A DNA stretch of 64,000 bases, taken from NCBI RefSeq assembly GCF_000333895.2, contig NZ_ANFM02000018.1, positions 186,001 to 250,000 of the forward strand, read 5' to 3'. Every line of letters begins with the position of its first letter. The stretch's first letter is position 1. Shown piece after piece: positions 34,872 to 43,222 of the stretch. Below the pieces are notes generated by a model. The model was given only the letters and a program-made list of their open reading frames with translations, did no database searches and was not told the origin of the DNA. Source of the stretch: Grimontia indica (GTDB lineage: Bacteria > Pseudomonadota > Gammaproteobacteria > Enterobacterales > Vibrionaceae). The translations under genes were made by a program, and so were the position numbers.

Positions 34872-35758
34872 TCGTGACTCTTCCGGAGTGCATCCAAATA
34901 GGCGATGTGCTCCGGAAAAATTGCACAGCATCCACCCACAATATTTGAACCCGCATCCAGCCAGGCACGAACGAACGCTGCGTATTCATCAGCCGGTAAA
35001 TCACGAACTGTGGTCAGCGAATCATTGGCTTCATGGTCTTGATGGATGACCGTAAACCCATTGGCGTAAGCACCAAGGGAGATCTGTTTGCCGCTGCCAT
35101 CAATGATCGCTTTTGCCACAGCAATGGCGTCCAACATCACTTCGGGCTGTGAACAGTTAAACAGCACGCCATCAACGCCTTTTTCACAGACAACGCGAAT
35201 TGCATCTGCCACAGATTCACCAGAACGTAATCGAGGTTGATCGATTTCAGTGTCCATTAAGCTGAAGGCAAAGTAGGCAGGTTGATTGGTGGTTTTGAGT
35301 ACTTCGAAAATCGTTTCGAATTCCTCAATCAAGCTAATGGTTTCAGCTATCCAAATATCTGAGTAACCCGCTTGTGCATCAACCAATGTTTGAATAATGG
35401 GACGCGCTTTTTCTGCTGAGAAAAGATCAGGACGGTAGGAACCCAAAACTGGAGGAATACAGCCTGCAACGTTGACTTTCTTCTCGCTGTCATCGGCAGC
35501 ACGACGGGCAATTTGCGCGGCAGACTCGGCCAGTTCAAAGCCTTGTTCTTGATATCGCTGCTCGCCCAAGTGGAAAGGGACGCAGGCATAGCTGTTGACT
35601 GTGATGACATCGCATCCCGCATCAATAAAATTCTGGTGCGCCTGATAAACACAATCTGGTGCTTCAATCAGCGCTTGAGCGCTCCATAAAGGCTGGGAAA
35701 ATGGGGCGCCGATACGTTGAAGCTCTCGCCCCATGCCGCCATCTAATAAAACAAACAT
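34868..35758 (-). CDS. mmuM: Homocysteine S-methyltransferase family protein
   Basis: 296 residues. Methyl transfer to homocysteine from S-methylmethionine or another sulfonium donor, giving methionine. The family's zinc thiolates are visible: Cys in VLFNCSQPE (about residue 203) and the CC pair in GGCCAIFPEHI near the C-terminus; the start LLDGGMGRELQRIG is typical. I use the ATG at 35758, whose product starts MFVLLDGG; a TTG at 35788 would add ten residues without family support. It lies 95 bases downstream of a YjeH-type permease on the same strand, as in the mmuP-mmuM arrangement. Donor specificity is inference. Confidence 0.85.
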   Translation of the reverse strand: MFVLLDGGMGRELQRIGAPFSQPLWSAQALIEAPDCVYQAHQNFIDAGCDVITVNSYACVPFHLGEQRYQEQGFELAESAAQIARRAADDSEKKVNVAGCIPPVLGSYRPDLFSAEKARPIIQTLVDAQAGYSDIWIAETISLIEEFETIFEVLKTTNQPAYFAFSLMDTEIDQPRLRSGESVADAIRVVCEKGVDGVLFNCSQPEVMLDAIAVAKAIIDGSGKQISLGAYANGFTVIHQDHEANDSLTTVRDLPADEYAAFVRAWLDAGSNIVGGCCAIFPEHIAYLDALRKSHD

Positions 35759-35853
35759 CCGTGATCGCTCTTTCTTGTTGTACCCCAAATAGATTTGGGC
35801 ATTTCAAAACTTTTGCGAAAGGTCTCACAAAATATTTGCTATGTCTAGACGGG

Positions 35854-37104
35854 TTATAGTGCCGCTTTTGAAACGTCTTTTTTGCCTTGCAACATCAGAA
35901 GGGAAAACACGCTAAGCGCATACAGCATTGACCAGCCTAGGCAGACGAAAACAATTAGACAGAGTGCCAGTGCAATACCTGCCAGCCATCTCGCTGCACC
36001 TTCCAGAAGTTTGAATGCTGCGAGCATCGCCATCAGATAAACCAACACGAACACACTGTTGGCGAGCTTAAGGAAAAACTCCAAATCCAAGCCTGACCAA
36101 TACCCTATGATACAGGAGGCCGCCAGCACACCACCGATACTCAAGGTCGCATTCTGGGGGACGCCGCGGCTCGAGACCTGTGCCATTTTTCCTGCTGGCT
36201 TGTTCTCTCGCGCTTGCGCCCAAACCATGCGTGAAAGGCTTTGGGTGTAGAGATTGACACTGGCGAAGCAGGCGGAGAAGCCAATGACACTGATCAGCAT
36301 TTTAAAGTTGGGGCCAAATAAGTTCTCACTCAACCAGGGGATTGAAGCGCTATCAAACTGTTGGGTGCCGTAGGCGCCAAATTTTAGTATGACCACAGAC
36401 ATTGCCCAGTAGGTTGCTCCTGCAACGAAACAGCCGGCGATGATGGCGATAGGGAAATCCCTTTCCGGGTTTTTAAACTCTTCCCCCATATGGGCGAAAG
36501 CTTCAATACCAACAAAGCACCAGAACATTACACCAAGCGCAGCACCAATGGGCCATAAGGATTCCTCATTGATGGAGGGCATGGTCAGATCGGTAACGCC
36601 AACGCCGCCTTTCCACAGAAAAGCGCCGACCAAGAGAAAAATGCTAATCGCAATAAGGGTTTGCAGCTGACCCGAAGATTTAGCCCCCATCAAATTGACA
36701 CCCACCAAGAGCGCGACCGTAAGAAGTTGAGCTGTCAGAGAGCCATTAATCGGCTCAGGCAAAAGCTGTTGCAGAAAGCCTGCGGCAAGCGCAACGGCTG
36801 CTGGAACACCAACGGGAATCACGCTGACGAACAGCCAGGCTACGCTGCGCTCTAACCTTTTATCGAAAGCTTTGCGGACGAAATAAGCGGTACCACCTGC
36901 ATTCGGGTAGCGCTTACCTAATTGGGCGAATGTCAGGGCAATCGGGCAAATCGCGACGAACAGGAAAAGCCACGCCCAGAGGGAAAACTCACCAGCAATG
37001 CCTGCCGCAATAGCAGGGATCATAAACAGCCCGGTACCCAAAAGGGTGGTGGAAAGTTGGCCGATACCGGACAGTAATGTGATTTCTTTTTTGAGTTGAT
37101 TCAT
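35854..37104 (-). CDS. yjeH: APC-family amino acid permease, YjeH-like (methionine/branched-chain exporter)
   Basis: 416 residues, about twelve transmembrane helices. It follows E. coli YjeH closely in recalled segments: GIGQLSTTLLGTGLFMIPA, SVAWLFVSVIPVGVPAAVALAAGF, and VMFWCFVGIEAFAHMGEEFKNPERDFP. YjeH exports L-methionine and branched-chain amino acids. Divergent from an Lrp/AsnC gene across 186 bases and upstream of the homocysteine methyltransferase; this suggests a module for methionine balance. Uptake in the reverse sense (S-methylmethionine import) remains possible. Confidence 0.85.
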   Translation of the reverse strand: MNQLKKEITLLSGIGQLSTTLLGTGLFMIPAIAAGIAGEFSLWAWLFLFVAICPIALTFAQLGKRYPNAGGTAYFVRKAFDKRLERSVAWLFVSVIPVGVPAAVALAAGFLQQLLPEPINGSLTAQLLTVALLVGVNLMGAKSSGQLQTLIAISIFLLVGAFLWKGGVGVTDLTMPSINEESLWPIGAALGVMFWCFVGIEAFAHMGEEFKNPERDFPIAIIAGCFVAGATYWAMSVVILKFGAYGTQQFDSASIPWLSENLFGPNFKMLISVIGFSACFASVNLYTQSLSRMVWAQARENKPAGKMAQVSSRGVPQNATLSIGGVLAASCIIGYWSGLDLEFFLKLANSVFVLVYLMAMLAAFKLLEGAARWLAGIALALCLIVFVCLGWSMLYALSVFSLLMLQGKKDVSKAAL

Positions 37105-37290
37105 GGGGCGTCCCAGCCAGTATCTGTGAGTTGACTATTGATGTCAGATTAAAGCTGATTGATTGAAAAAGCATCGCGCAAAGTGTCTTTGTTCAGCGTC
37201 AGATTGACGGTTTTTATTGCTGAAGCTGACAAAGTGACGGTTTTCGCGCAGAATTCAACGAGTTTGTGAAAAGAGAATCGAAAGAAGAAC

Positions 37291-37734
37291 ATGGATAAGT
37301 TCGACCAACAAATATTGGATATTCTGCGCGTGGATGCACGTCGTTCCGTCAGCGAAATCGCGCGGGACGTCAATTTGTCGCGTTCCGCAGTGACAGCACG
37401 AATCAAAAAGCTTGAGCAAGACAAAGTCATCCTTGGCTATCACGCCGATGTGGTGGAGAACAAAAGCGTTGAAATGGTCTGCGCTTATCTTGCGCTGAAA
37501 TATGACACCTCCACCAGCCAACACTATTGCGAAGCATACGCTGACACTATACGCCGTATTGAGGGGGTGAAATGGTGCCATGCGATCAGTGGAGAAACAG
37601 ATATGATGCTGTATCTCGAAGTGCCTAGCATGAATCGCATCAACAAAATTCGGGAAGAGATTCAGGCGATTCCTGAGATGAAACAAGTCGTCACCCATAT
37701 CGTGCTGACTGAGTTCTTCAATACGACCAAGTAA
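37291..37734 (+). CDS. Lrp/AsnC-family transcriptional regulator
   Basis: 147 residues. N-terminal helix-turn-helix (DKFDQQILDILRVDARRSVS, EIARDVNLSRSAVTARIKKLE) and a C-terminal RAM ligand-binding ferredoxin-like domain (AYADTIRRIEGVKWCHAISG). Probably regulates the divergent yjeH and possibly the enzyme gene 319 bases downstream. In the shared promoter region the imperfectly flanked dyad CGTCAGATTGACG (37197-37209) is a candidate operator. Confidence 0.9.
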   Translation: MDKFDQQILDILRVDARRSVSEIARDVNLSRSAVTARIKKLEQDKVILGYHADVVENKSVEMVCAYLALKYDTSTSQHYCEAYADTIRRIEGVKWCHAISGETDMMLYLEVPSMNRINKIREEIQAIPEMKQVVTHIVLTEFFNTTK

Positions 37735-38053
37735 GTGAAATTTGTTTGTTCATTCACGTTTTTGCACTGCCATTAGATAAAGCCTTCATCATTTTAGGGT
37801 ATCTCTTCTTAATGTAACTTTGGTCACAAAACATGCTGCTGCTGTTTTTGATAAACGTTAAATGTTACTAAACGGCAGAGCACCGTGGAGTCAACTTAAT
37901 TCAAAATAATCAAAGTATTAGCGAAGTTACGCTTTCGCTATGCCGAAAAGTAACCGGGGCCCCTTCAATATAGGTATTGGCGTAAGTCAAAAAAGTTTCT
38001 CAGTCTGAAATAGCAATGAATTTTTCTATTTTTTAACTGTTAGGGACAACGAC
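37735..38053. promoter_or_regulatory. Intergenic region upstream of the PLP lyase gene
   Basis: 319 A/T-rich bases with the probable promoter of the PLP-dependent lyase; TTTTTCTATTTTTTAACTG runs directly up to the AGGGACAA ribosome binding site. GTAACTTTGGTCACAAAAC near 37813 is a loose dyad. No gene seen. Confidence 0.4.
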
Positions 38054-39064
38054 ATGCACCTTTCACGATTCCCACGTTTGCGCTTTGCGCATCTACCTAC
38101 ACCGCTTGAGCCAATGAAGCGCCTCTCTGAAGCTTTGGGCGGGCCAACAATCTGGATCAAGCGCGACGATTGTACCGGTCTGGCTGGTGGTGGTAACAAA
38201 ACCCGCAAACTCGAATTCCTGATGGCAGATGCACTTGAACAAGGCGCAGACACCATCATTACCCAAGGCGCGACCCAAACTAACCATGGTCGTCAGACAG
38301 CAGCAATCGCAGCGAAATGTGGTTTGGAGTGCCATATTTTGCTGGAAGATCGCACCGCGTCCGAAGACCCGGATTATGTACTCAATGGCAACGTGATGCT
38401 GGAACAACTGTTTGGCGCATCACTCAGCAAATATCCAGGCGGTACAGACATGAATGCTGCGATGGAAGATGTTGCTGCCACACTGTGTGCCGAAGGCAAA
38501 AAACCTTACATCATCCCGGGTGGTGGCTCGAATGCGATTGGTGCATTGGGTTACGCCAACTGTGCGTTGGAGCTGGTCAACCAAGCCAATGAGATGGGCC
38601 TTAGAATCGATCACCTTGTCCACGCCACTGGCTCTGCCGGTACACAGGCTGGCCTAGTCACGGGTCTTGTTGCGACTAACAGCCAAATACCTTTGCTTGG
38701 TGTCGGCGTTCGTGTGCCTCAACCACAGCAAGAAGGGAATGTTTTCAAGCTGGCAGAAAAGACCTGCGATTTATTAGGTATCTCTGGCGCTGTTAAACGT
38801 GAAGACGTGCGTGCTAACTGTGATTACGTTGGAGGTGGTTATGGCATTCCCGCGGAGAGCACCATGGAAGCGATAGAAATGTTTGCCCGCTACGAAGGCA
38901 TTTTGCTGGACCCAGTTTATTCCGGCAAAGGCGCGGCGGGACTTATCGACCTTATCCGTAAAGGCGAATTCAAAGACTGCGACAACATTGTGTTCTTGCA
39001 TACAGGTGGTGCTCAGGCATTGCCGGGCTATCGCGAAGCTTTTGGTTTCGAAAGTTATAGTTAA
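38054..39064 (+). CDS. PLP-dependent lyase: L-cysteate sulfo-lyase (CuyA) or D-cysteine desulfhydrase
   Basis: 336-residue fold-type II PLP enzyme related to ACC deaminase. Lys49 in [11 protein letters not shown] is the PLP Schiff-base lysine; the glycine-rich phosphate loop is [10 protein letters not shown]. The ring-stacking Ser of D-cysteine desulfhydrases in SNHxRQTAA is Thr here ([10 protein letters not shown], Thr76). Features such as [29 protein letters not shown] and VRANCDYVG are closer, from memory, to CuyA, which splits L-cysteate to pyruvate, ammonia and sulfite; both activities occur in the family. A Lrp/AsnC gene upstream fits the cuyA-cuyR pattern. Enzyme class is firm, substrate is not. 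Confidence 0.8.
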   Translation: MHLSRFPRLRFAHLPTPLEPMKRLSEALGGPTIWIKRDDCTGLAGGGNKTRKLEFLMADALEQGADTIITQGATQTNHGRQTAAIAAKCGLECHILLEDRTASEDPDYVLNGNVMLEQLFGASLSKYPGGTDMNAAMEDVAATLCAEGKKPYIIPGGGSNAIGALGYANCALELVNQANEMGLRIDHLVHATGSAGTQAGLVTGLVATNSQIPLLGVGVRVPQPQQEGNVFKLAEKTCDLLGISGAVKREDVRANCDYVGGGYGIPAESTMEAIEMFARYEGILLDPVYSGKGAAGLIDLIRKGEFKDCDNIVFLHTGGAQALPGYREAFGFESYS

Positions 39065-39065
39065 A

Positions 39066-39331
39066 TATACCCAAACAACCTGAAGATGCTCGCATTCAGA
39101 GGTCATCAATGCGTTCAATTCGAGGCAAGTTTCGCGAGGAATAGTCATTCTATTTCCGTGGAGTTTAACGAAGAAGTGGGCGCATTGAGGGCCTCCCTTC
39201 GGGCGAGTTGACTGACGCCGTGCTCTTTGTTGTTCCTTTTTGATGGAGATGACTACACCTGCAAAGGAACGCCGCGATCACAACGCCAGTCAATCTCGCT
39301 GAATCATGCATCTTCAGGTTGTTTGGGTATA
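39066..39331. mobile_element. MITE-like element with perfect 24-bp terminal inverted repeats
   Basis: 266 bases bounded by TATACCCAAACAACCTGAAG-type ends: the 24 bases at 39066-39089 are the exact reverse complement of 39308-39331. It begins two bases after the lyase stop codon. There is no transposase gene inside, and the interior has further complementary patches, so the transcript could fold into a long hairpin. Size, ends and lack of coding agree with non-autonomous MITE-type repeats that are common in Vibrionaceae. A TA dinucleotide at each outer end could be the target duplication. A 14-base copy of the end occurs at 4169-4182. Confidence 0.75.
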
Positions 39332-39450
39332 ATACTGGTGCGAAGATCCCTATTATTGCTAGGTGGAAATAATCTGTTCCTGATTTGGTGGATTATCAAA
39401 GCTCAGATTGAAATCTATACTCACTTCATCACTGAAAGAGGAGGTGAGTT

Positions 39451-39693
39451 ATGGATGAGCAACGTGCCATCAATCTTTATTATTTCCTCAGATCCCAGAA
39501 TGCACCGCAGTCTCAGATCAATGAGGTCGTGGAACGAATCAACCAATCTTACGGTATCAACCTGAGAAGCTTAGACACCCAGTACCGTAAGCAAAGAGGT
39601 TATTCACCCAATCGATATGATATCAACACCTATGGAACGGCGGGTTCGAGAACCATGAACCAAACCCGCCAAATGCAAAAGCCAGCACATTAG
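39451..39693 (+). CDS. Small hypothetical protein
   Basis: 80 residues, with a very strong AGAGGAGGTGA ribosome binding site seven bases before the ATG and a stop codon that lies inside its own terminator loop, so it is probably real. The first 45 residues are a helical, charged unit (LYYFLRSQNAPQSQINEVVE) and the rest is Tyr/Asn/Gln/Arg-rich and likely unstructured. No family is recognised. It lies 119 bases after the MITE-like element. Confidence 0.6.
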   Translation: MDEQRAINLYYFLRSQNAPQSQINEVVERINQSYGINLRSLDTQYRKQRGYSPNRYDINTYGTAGSRTMNQTRQMQKPAH

Positions 39694-39703
39694 TGCTGGC
39701 TTT
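39678..39703. terminator. Bidirectional rho-independent terminator
   Basis: Perfect stem AAAGCCAGCAC / GTGCTGGCTTT with a 4-base loop (ATTA) followed by TATTATTT. It contains the stop codon of the 80-residue protein and faces the convergent secreted-protein gene. Confidence 0.88.
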
Positions 39704-39708
39704 ATTAT

Positions 39709-40335
39709 TTATTCAGCTACTTTATATAAGGTGCTGCTATCAGTATGTGAAAAGTCGCTGCCATAAATATTTAATGCGGTATTTTGAGAATATGTCAACT
39801 TATCGTCTTCGATATTAATCGTCATCGTAAAGTCAGTCGTGGTAGCGTTTTGCGTCATATAGTTTGACTCTGCGATACCGCGGTTTGATGCCTTCAATGT
39901 CATCGTCTTACCAGCTGTACCTTCTGCAGTTACACAAGTAGTACGCGGAACACAGAACGAGTTATAGACGATTTGGTTTTCCTGATCGTAAATAAAGTAT
40001 CCGCGTTGGTCGTGGAACTTAGAGTCATCTGATTTACGGAAAACTTCCTGCTTATAGTAAAGAGCAACTAGACTCTGATCGCTCGCGTTAACTGCGTCGG
40101 CTGCCACTTCAAAAGTGATGGTTTCGTAGAATGGCGTAACAGCAGGTGCGCCTTTACCTTGTTCAGTACCTTCCTGAGCCGGTGCGACATCAACGCCGCC
40201 TGTTTCAATACTTTTCCAAGTACCCACAAGAGAGGCTAGAGGACCAAAGTCCATACCATCGATAACATTATGATCGGCAAATGCTGGCATTGCGACAGCA
40301 GAGGCAAGAATTAGCGTGCTCAATTTTTTCATCAT
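39709..40335 (-). CDS. Secreted beta-barrel protein (FABP/nitrobindin-like, putative)
   Basis: 208 residues with a Sec signal peptide (about 1-20, ASAVAMPAFA then DHN). The mature part starts LASLVGTWKSIETG and continues as alternating strands (ITFEVAADAV, QSLVALYYKQEVFR, GYFIYDQENQIVYNSF, FTMTINIEDDKLTYSQ), a pattern close to the heme-binding FABP-like/DUF1794 barrel. Two cysteines (CVPRTTC) may form a disulphide. Alone on the minus strand; start MMKK at 40335 follows an AGGAAGT sequence. The barrel assignment is tentative, ligand unknown. Confidence 0.6.
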   Translation of the reverse strand: MMKKLSTLILASAVAMPAFADHNVIDGMDFGPLASLVGTWKSIETGGVDVAPAQEGTEQGKGAPAVTPFYETITFEVAADAVNASDQSLVALYYKQEVFRKSDDSKFHDQRGYFIYDQENQIVYNSFCVPRTTCVTAEGTAGKTMTLKASNRGIAESNYMTQNATTTDFTMTINIEDDKLTYSQNTALNIYGSDFSHTDSSTLYKVAE

Positions 40336-40651
40336 TACTTCCTTTTCTAATTTGGCTTTGGAAAAGGAATATAGGTATGTATCGCAAACTATTTTTGAGC
40401 TGGATCATTTTTAATCAGAAACTGAGAGCTTGAATGTATGAAAAGGTAAATTAAGTGAGAAATATTATTTTAGTGTAATGATATATTAATATCGCGATAA
40501 TGATTGTATTATCACTAATTTCCCTGGTGATGTTAGCATGCGTGGTGATTGAAATTATATATATTTATCTTTGATAGTTGCAATGTGTATATTTTAAGTG
40601 GTCAATAAAAAGCGCTGATTAGCAGCGCTTTTTATTAAATTGATAGTGAGT
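40336..40651. terminator. A/T-rich intergenic region with tetR terminator (stem 40607-40633)
   Basis: Of 316 very A/T-rich bases, 40607-40633 form a perfect 11-bp stem AAAAAGCGCTG / CAGCGCTTTTT with a 5-base loop and T-runs on both sides: a textbook terminator for the tetR gene, whose stop lies 19 bases away. The rest (about 40336-40600) must hold the promoter of the secreted-protein gene; no other feature seen. Confidence 0.8.
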
Positions 40652-41263
40652 TTATTTCTTGTAGTGACTAAGGAATATTGCAGCTGTGTTTTCTGCCAGA
40701 GCTTTTCCTTCGCTTTCATTAAGGGGCTGACAAGCACCAATCAACTGTGGCCAAAATGCTGAGCCTTTAATCAAGTTGTGCAGTTGAGTGCGCGCCAGCT
40801 CTACACTCTCCATTCTCAAGGTGCCGATTCTGTCTTGTTCAACCAGCCAGGCATGTAAGGCGGTATCTTCCTTCGACATGCTCTTCATTTGTTCCTGCAA
40901 CGCTTCTGGCTGGAACAGGAAGTGACCAAAAGCCACTTTTGCCATGTCGAGATAATCTGGCTGGGCAATCACTGCAATTTCCTGATAGAGCAGAGTAGAT
41001 AGCTGTTCAGACAGTGGCAGTTTCGACAGCTCTTCAAGGCATTCTGGCGTGATGGAGCTTTTCCAAAGCACTGAGAGGAGTTCCATCACCAGTGCTTCTT
41101 TAGAGGGAAAGTGGTTGTAGACGGTTCGCTTGGAGACATTGGCGAGCGCGGCAAGCTTATCCATGCTGGTATTTTGCACGCCAAACTCCTGAAAAGCCTG
41201 ACGCGCGGCTTCCAGAATGGCTTCACGCTTTATTTCGCTTCTGGTTTTTTTCTTCACTGTCAT
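40652..41263 (-). CDS. TetR/AcrR-family transcriptional repressor
   Basis: 203 residues from the ATG at 41263 (a TTG five codons upstream is an alternative). The DNA-binding domain is typical: AILEAARQAFQEFGVQNTSMDKLAALANVSKRTVYNHFPSKEALV cut here to its key part 'VSKRTVYNHFPSKEALV'. The C-terminal ligand domain has no distinguishing motif. It is divergent from an MBL-fold lipoprotein gene and a perfect 10-bp dyad operator lies between them (41335-41359), so it very likely represses that operon and perhaps itself. Confidence 0.9.
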   Translation of the reverse strand: MTVKKKTRSEIKREAILEAARQAFQEFGVQNTSMDKLAALANVSKRTVYNHFPSKEALVMELLSVLWKSSITPECLEELSKLPLSEQLSTLLYQEIAVIAQPDYLDMAKVAFGHFLFQPEALQEQMKSMSKEDTALHAWLVEQDRIGTLRMESVELARTQLHNLIKGSAFWPQLIGACQPLNESEGKALAENTAAIFLSHYKK

Positions 41264-41334
41264 TGGGTTAGGTGCCAACTCAAAAAGTAACGGTGACTAT
41301 ATTACACTAAGCGGTTTACTTTTCATTGTTCTTT

Positions 41335-41359
41335 TGTAAACTACACCGAGTAGTTTACA
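41335..41359. promoter_or_regulatory. Probable TetR operator
   Basis: Perfect inverted repeat TGTAAACTAC - ACCGA - GTAGTTTACA, 25 bases, midway between the divergent tetR and MBL genes and 31 bases before the MBL start. A further half-like GGTTTAC sits at 41313-41319. Length and symmetry are those of TetR-family operators. Confidence 0.75.
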
Positions 41360-41389
41360 TCAAAATTCATCAATCAACACGTGGTCGCT

Positions 41390-42457
41390 ATGGACAGAAA
41401 CCTTTTGAAACACACCTTACTGACGACACTAGGAGTGATTGCGATGAGTTCAACAATGCTGTCTTGTTCCAGTACTGATGGGCCAGAAGCGGATTATCCA
41501 GACAAATTTGTAAATAGCGATCCGGCGTTCGAAAGGCAAAGCAACCCTTTTGAAATCCTTATGGCTTTCATTAAGGCGGAAGAGAGAACGCCCAAGCCGA
41601 CGTTTGATTTTCCAATGCATACCATTACGACCGAGCAGCTGATCGATGAGCGTGAAGATGTGGTTTATCGTCTTGGCCACTCGAGTATGTTGATGAAACT
41701 GAATGGTAGTCTCGTGATGACTGATCCGGTATTCAGCGACCGCGCTTCACCAGTGCAATTTATGGGTCCTAAGCGCTTCCATCCAGCACCGATTTCAATA
41801 GAAGATTTGCCTGAGATCGATGTGGTTGTGATCAGTCATGATCATTACGACCACTTGGATAAAATGTCGGTGAAAACGTTAGCAGACAAAACAGGACTGT
41901 TTTTAGTGCCATTGAAGATTGGTGCAATCCTAAAGGATTGGGGTGTGCCAGCAGAGAAAGTCGTAGAGTTGAAATGGTGGGAATCGCGGGTGGTCAATGG
42001 TATTGATTTTACCCTGACACCAACGCAACACTTCTCAGGCCGAGGCCTAACCGATCGCGATTCTACACTTTGGGGAAGTTGGGTAATGCTCTCCCCTGAA
42101 AAACGGGTGTATTTTAGCGGCGACTCAGGCTACTTCGATGGTTTTAAGGAAATTGGTGAGAAATATGGCCCATTCGACCTTACCATGATTGAAACTGGTG
42201 CCTATAACTCTCTTTGGGCGAACATTCATATGTTCCCGGAGCAAAGCGTGCAGGCACACATTGACCTCAAAGGTAGCGTGATGTTGCCCATTCACAACAG
42301 TACTTTCGATCTGGCGATGCATGACTGGAAAGAGCCGATGAAAAAGGCGCTGGAAATCAGCAATGAGCGTGGCGTGACCATGGTTAGCCCAGAGATTGGT
42401 CAGCGTTTGGCTATCGGTGAGGCGTTGCCAGTGGTTGAATGGTGGAATCAGGAATGA
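41390..42457 (+). CDS. MBL-fold metallo-hydrolase, membrane-anchored (UlaG/NAPE-PLD-like)
   Basis: 355 residues from the ATG at 41390 (a GTG three codons earlier is possible). An N-terminal hydrophobic segment ends in LSCSSTD, a lipobox-like Cys. The metal site is plain: SHDHYDHLD with the five ligands of the first motifs, TPTQHFSGRG, the DSGYFDGF Asp, and a closing LPIHNSTFDLAMHDW His. This order and the 'LGHSS.LMKLNG..VMTDPVFS.RASP' lead are those of the UlaG/RomA-like and N-acyl-phosphatidylethanolamine phospholipase D-like branch, so a phospholipid-type or lactone substrate is possible. TetR-controlled; the next gene overlaps its stop. Confidence 0.85.
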   Translation: MDRNLLKHTLLTTLGVIAMSSTMLSCSSTDGPEADYPDKFVNSDPAFERQSNPFEILMAFIKAEERTPKPTFDFPMHTITTEQLIDEREDVVYRLGHSSMLMKLNGSLVMTDPVFSDRASPVQFMGPKRFHPAPISIEDLPEIDVVVISHDHYDHLDKMSVKTLADKTGLFLVPLKIGAILKDWGVPAEKVVELKWWESRVVNGIDFTLTPTQHFSGRGLTDRDSTLWGSWVMLSPEKRVYFSGDSGYFDGFKEIGEKYGPFDLTMIETGAYNSLWANIHMFPEQSVQAHIDLKGSVMLPIHNSTFDLAMHDWKEPMKKALEISNERGVTMVSPEIGQRLAIGEALPVVEWWNQE

Positions 42458-42807
42458 TGAAAAAATCAGGACTTGCGGCGGCATTGGCTGTCGCTGCCTT
42501 AGTCAGTATCCCAGCTTCCGCATCGGTAAAAAACGATGTGGAATACCTCATTGCGCAGATGAAAAGCTCGGATTGTACCTTTGTACGCAATGGTTCTGAA
42601 TACGACAATCTGCAGGCGGCCGAACATCTTCAGAATAAGTGGGAATATGCCGAAGACAGGGTGGAATCGACGGAAATGTTTATTGAAGAGGTGGCTTCCA
42701 AAAGCTGGTTTACTGGCCGCGCGTATCAGGTGAGATGTGGCGAAGAAACCCAAACCAGCCAACAGTGGCTAACCGAGAGGTTAGTGGAAAAAGAAAAGTC
42801 AGATTAA
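42454..42807 (+). CDS. DUF5329 family secreted protein
   Basis: 117 residues with a signal peptide (about 1-24, ALAVAALVSIPASA). The mature part matches the DUF5329 plan: VEYLIAQMKSSDCTFVRNGSEY, then ADHL-like QAAEHLQNKWEYA and SWFTGRAYQVRC, with two cysteines likely paired. Start overlaps the stop of the MBL gene, so it belongs to that TetR-controlled operon. Function unknown. Confidence 0.78.
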   Translation: MMKKSGLAAALAVAALVSIPASASVKNDVEYLIAQMKSSDCTFVRNGSEYDNLQAAEHLQNKWEYAEDRVESTEMFIEEVASKSWFTGRAYQVRCGEETQTSQQWLTERLVEKEKSD

Positions 42808-43070
42808 CGCCTATTTCCACCGAAAAGCTCAGAAAGATAAGCAGAAATCACGCTGCTGAAAATCCCGATAATCACTGCAACAGCAATGACCACCAAAAAG
42901 GTAATCACAGCAATAAAAATAGAGCCGATAAAAAGGCCGACTAACGGAAGAATCACAAAGAAAACAAAAGCAATGACCAATGCGGCAACGATTAATGCGC
43001 CAGCTTGAAGCGCCAAGATGGCAACCGGGTTGGAGATTTCTTTTCCGTTAATGACCACTCTTCTGTTCAT
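42804..43070 (-). CDS. Small membrane protein, hypothetical
   Basis: 88 residues from the ATG at 43070, which has GAGGGGAAG directly upstream. Two long hydrophobic stretches (about 20-45 and 48-74; ALIVAALVIAFVFFVILPLV is typical) make it an inner-membrane hairpin protein with a short charged tail SELFGGNRR. No family is recognised. Tail-to-tail overlap of 4 bases with the DUF5329 gene. Confidence 0.65.
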   Translation of the reverse strand: MNRRVVINGKEISNPVAILALQAGALIVAALVIAFVFFVILPLVGLFIGSIFIAVITFLVVIAVAVIIGIFSSVISAYLSELFGGNRR

Positions 43071-43222
43071 CTTCCCCTCCTCAATGTTATGCCAACAGAA
43101 TAGCACTTCGTTTCGCCTAGTTTTTCAGACCACTTAACAATCCTTGATTGAAAAATAACCAGCTTGGCGTGTTAATCTGGTAAAGCTCAAAAAATAATCA
43201 TAAGTACAGCTGGGAGAAAGGC

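Noticed and set aside
34881-34917. TTCCGGAG / CTCCGGAA dyad as terminator of the hydrolase gene
   Set aside because: It lies inside the coding end of the convergent methyltransferase, has a 21-base loop and lacks a T-run, so it is too weak to call.
39227-39565. 112-codon frame crossing the right end of the MITE-like element
   Set aside because: It overlaps the repeat and the better supported 80-residue gene, and has no recognisable product.
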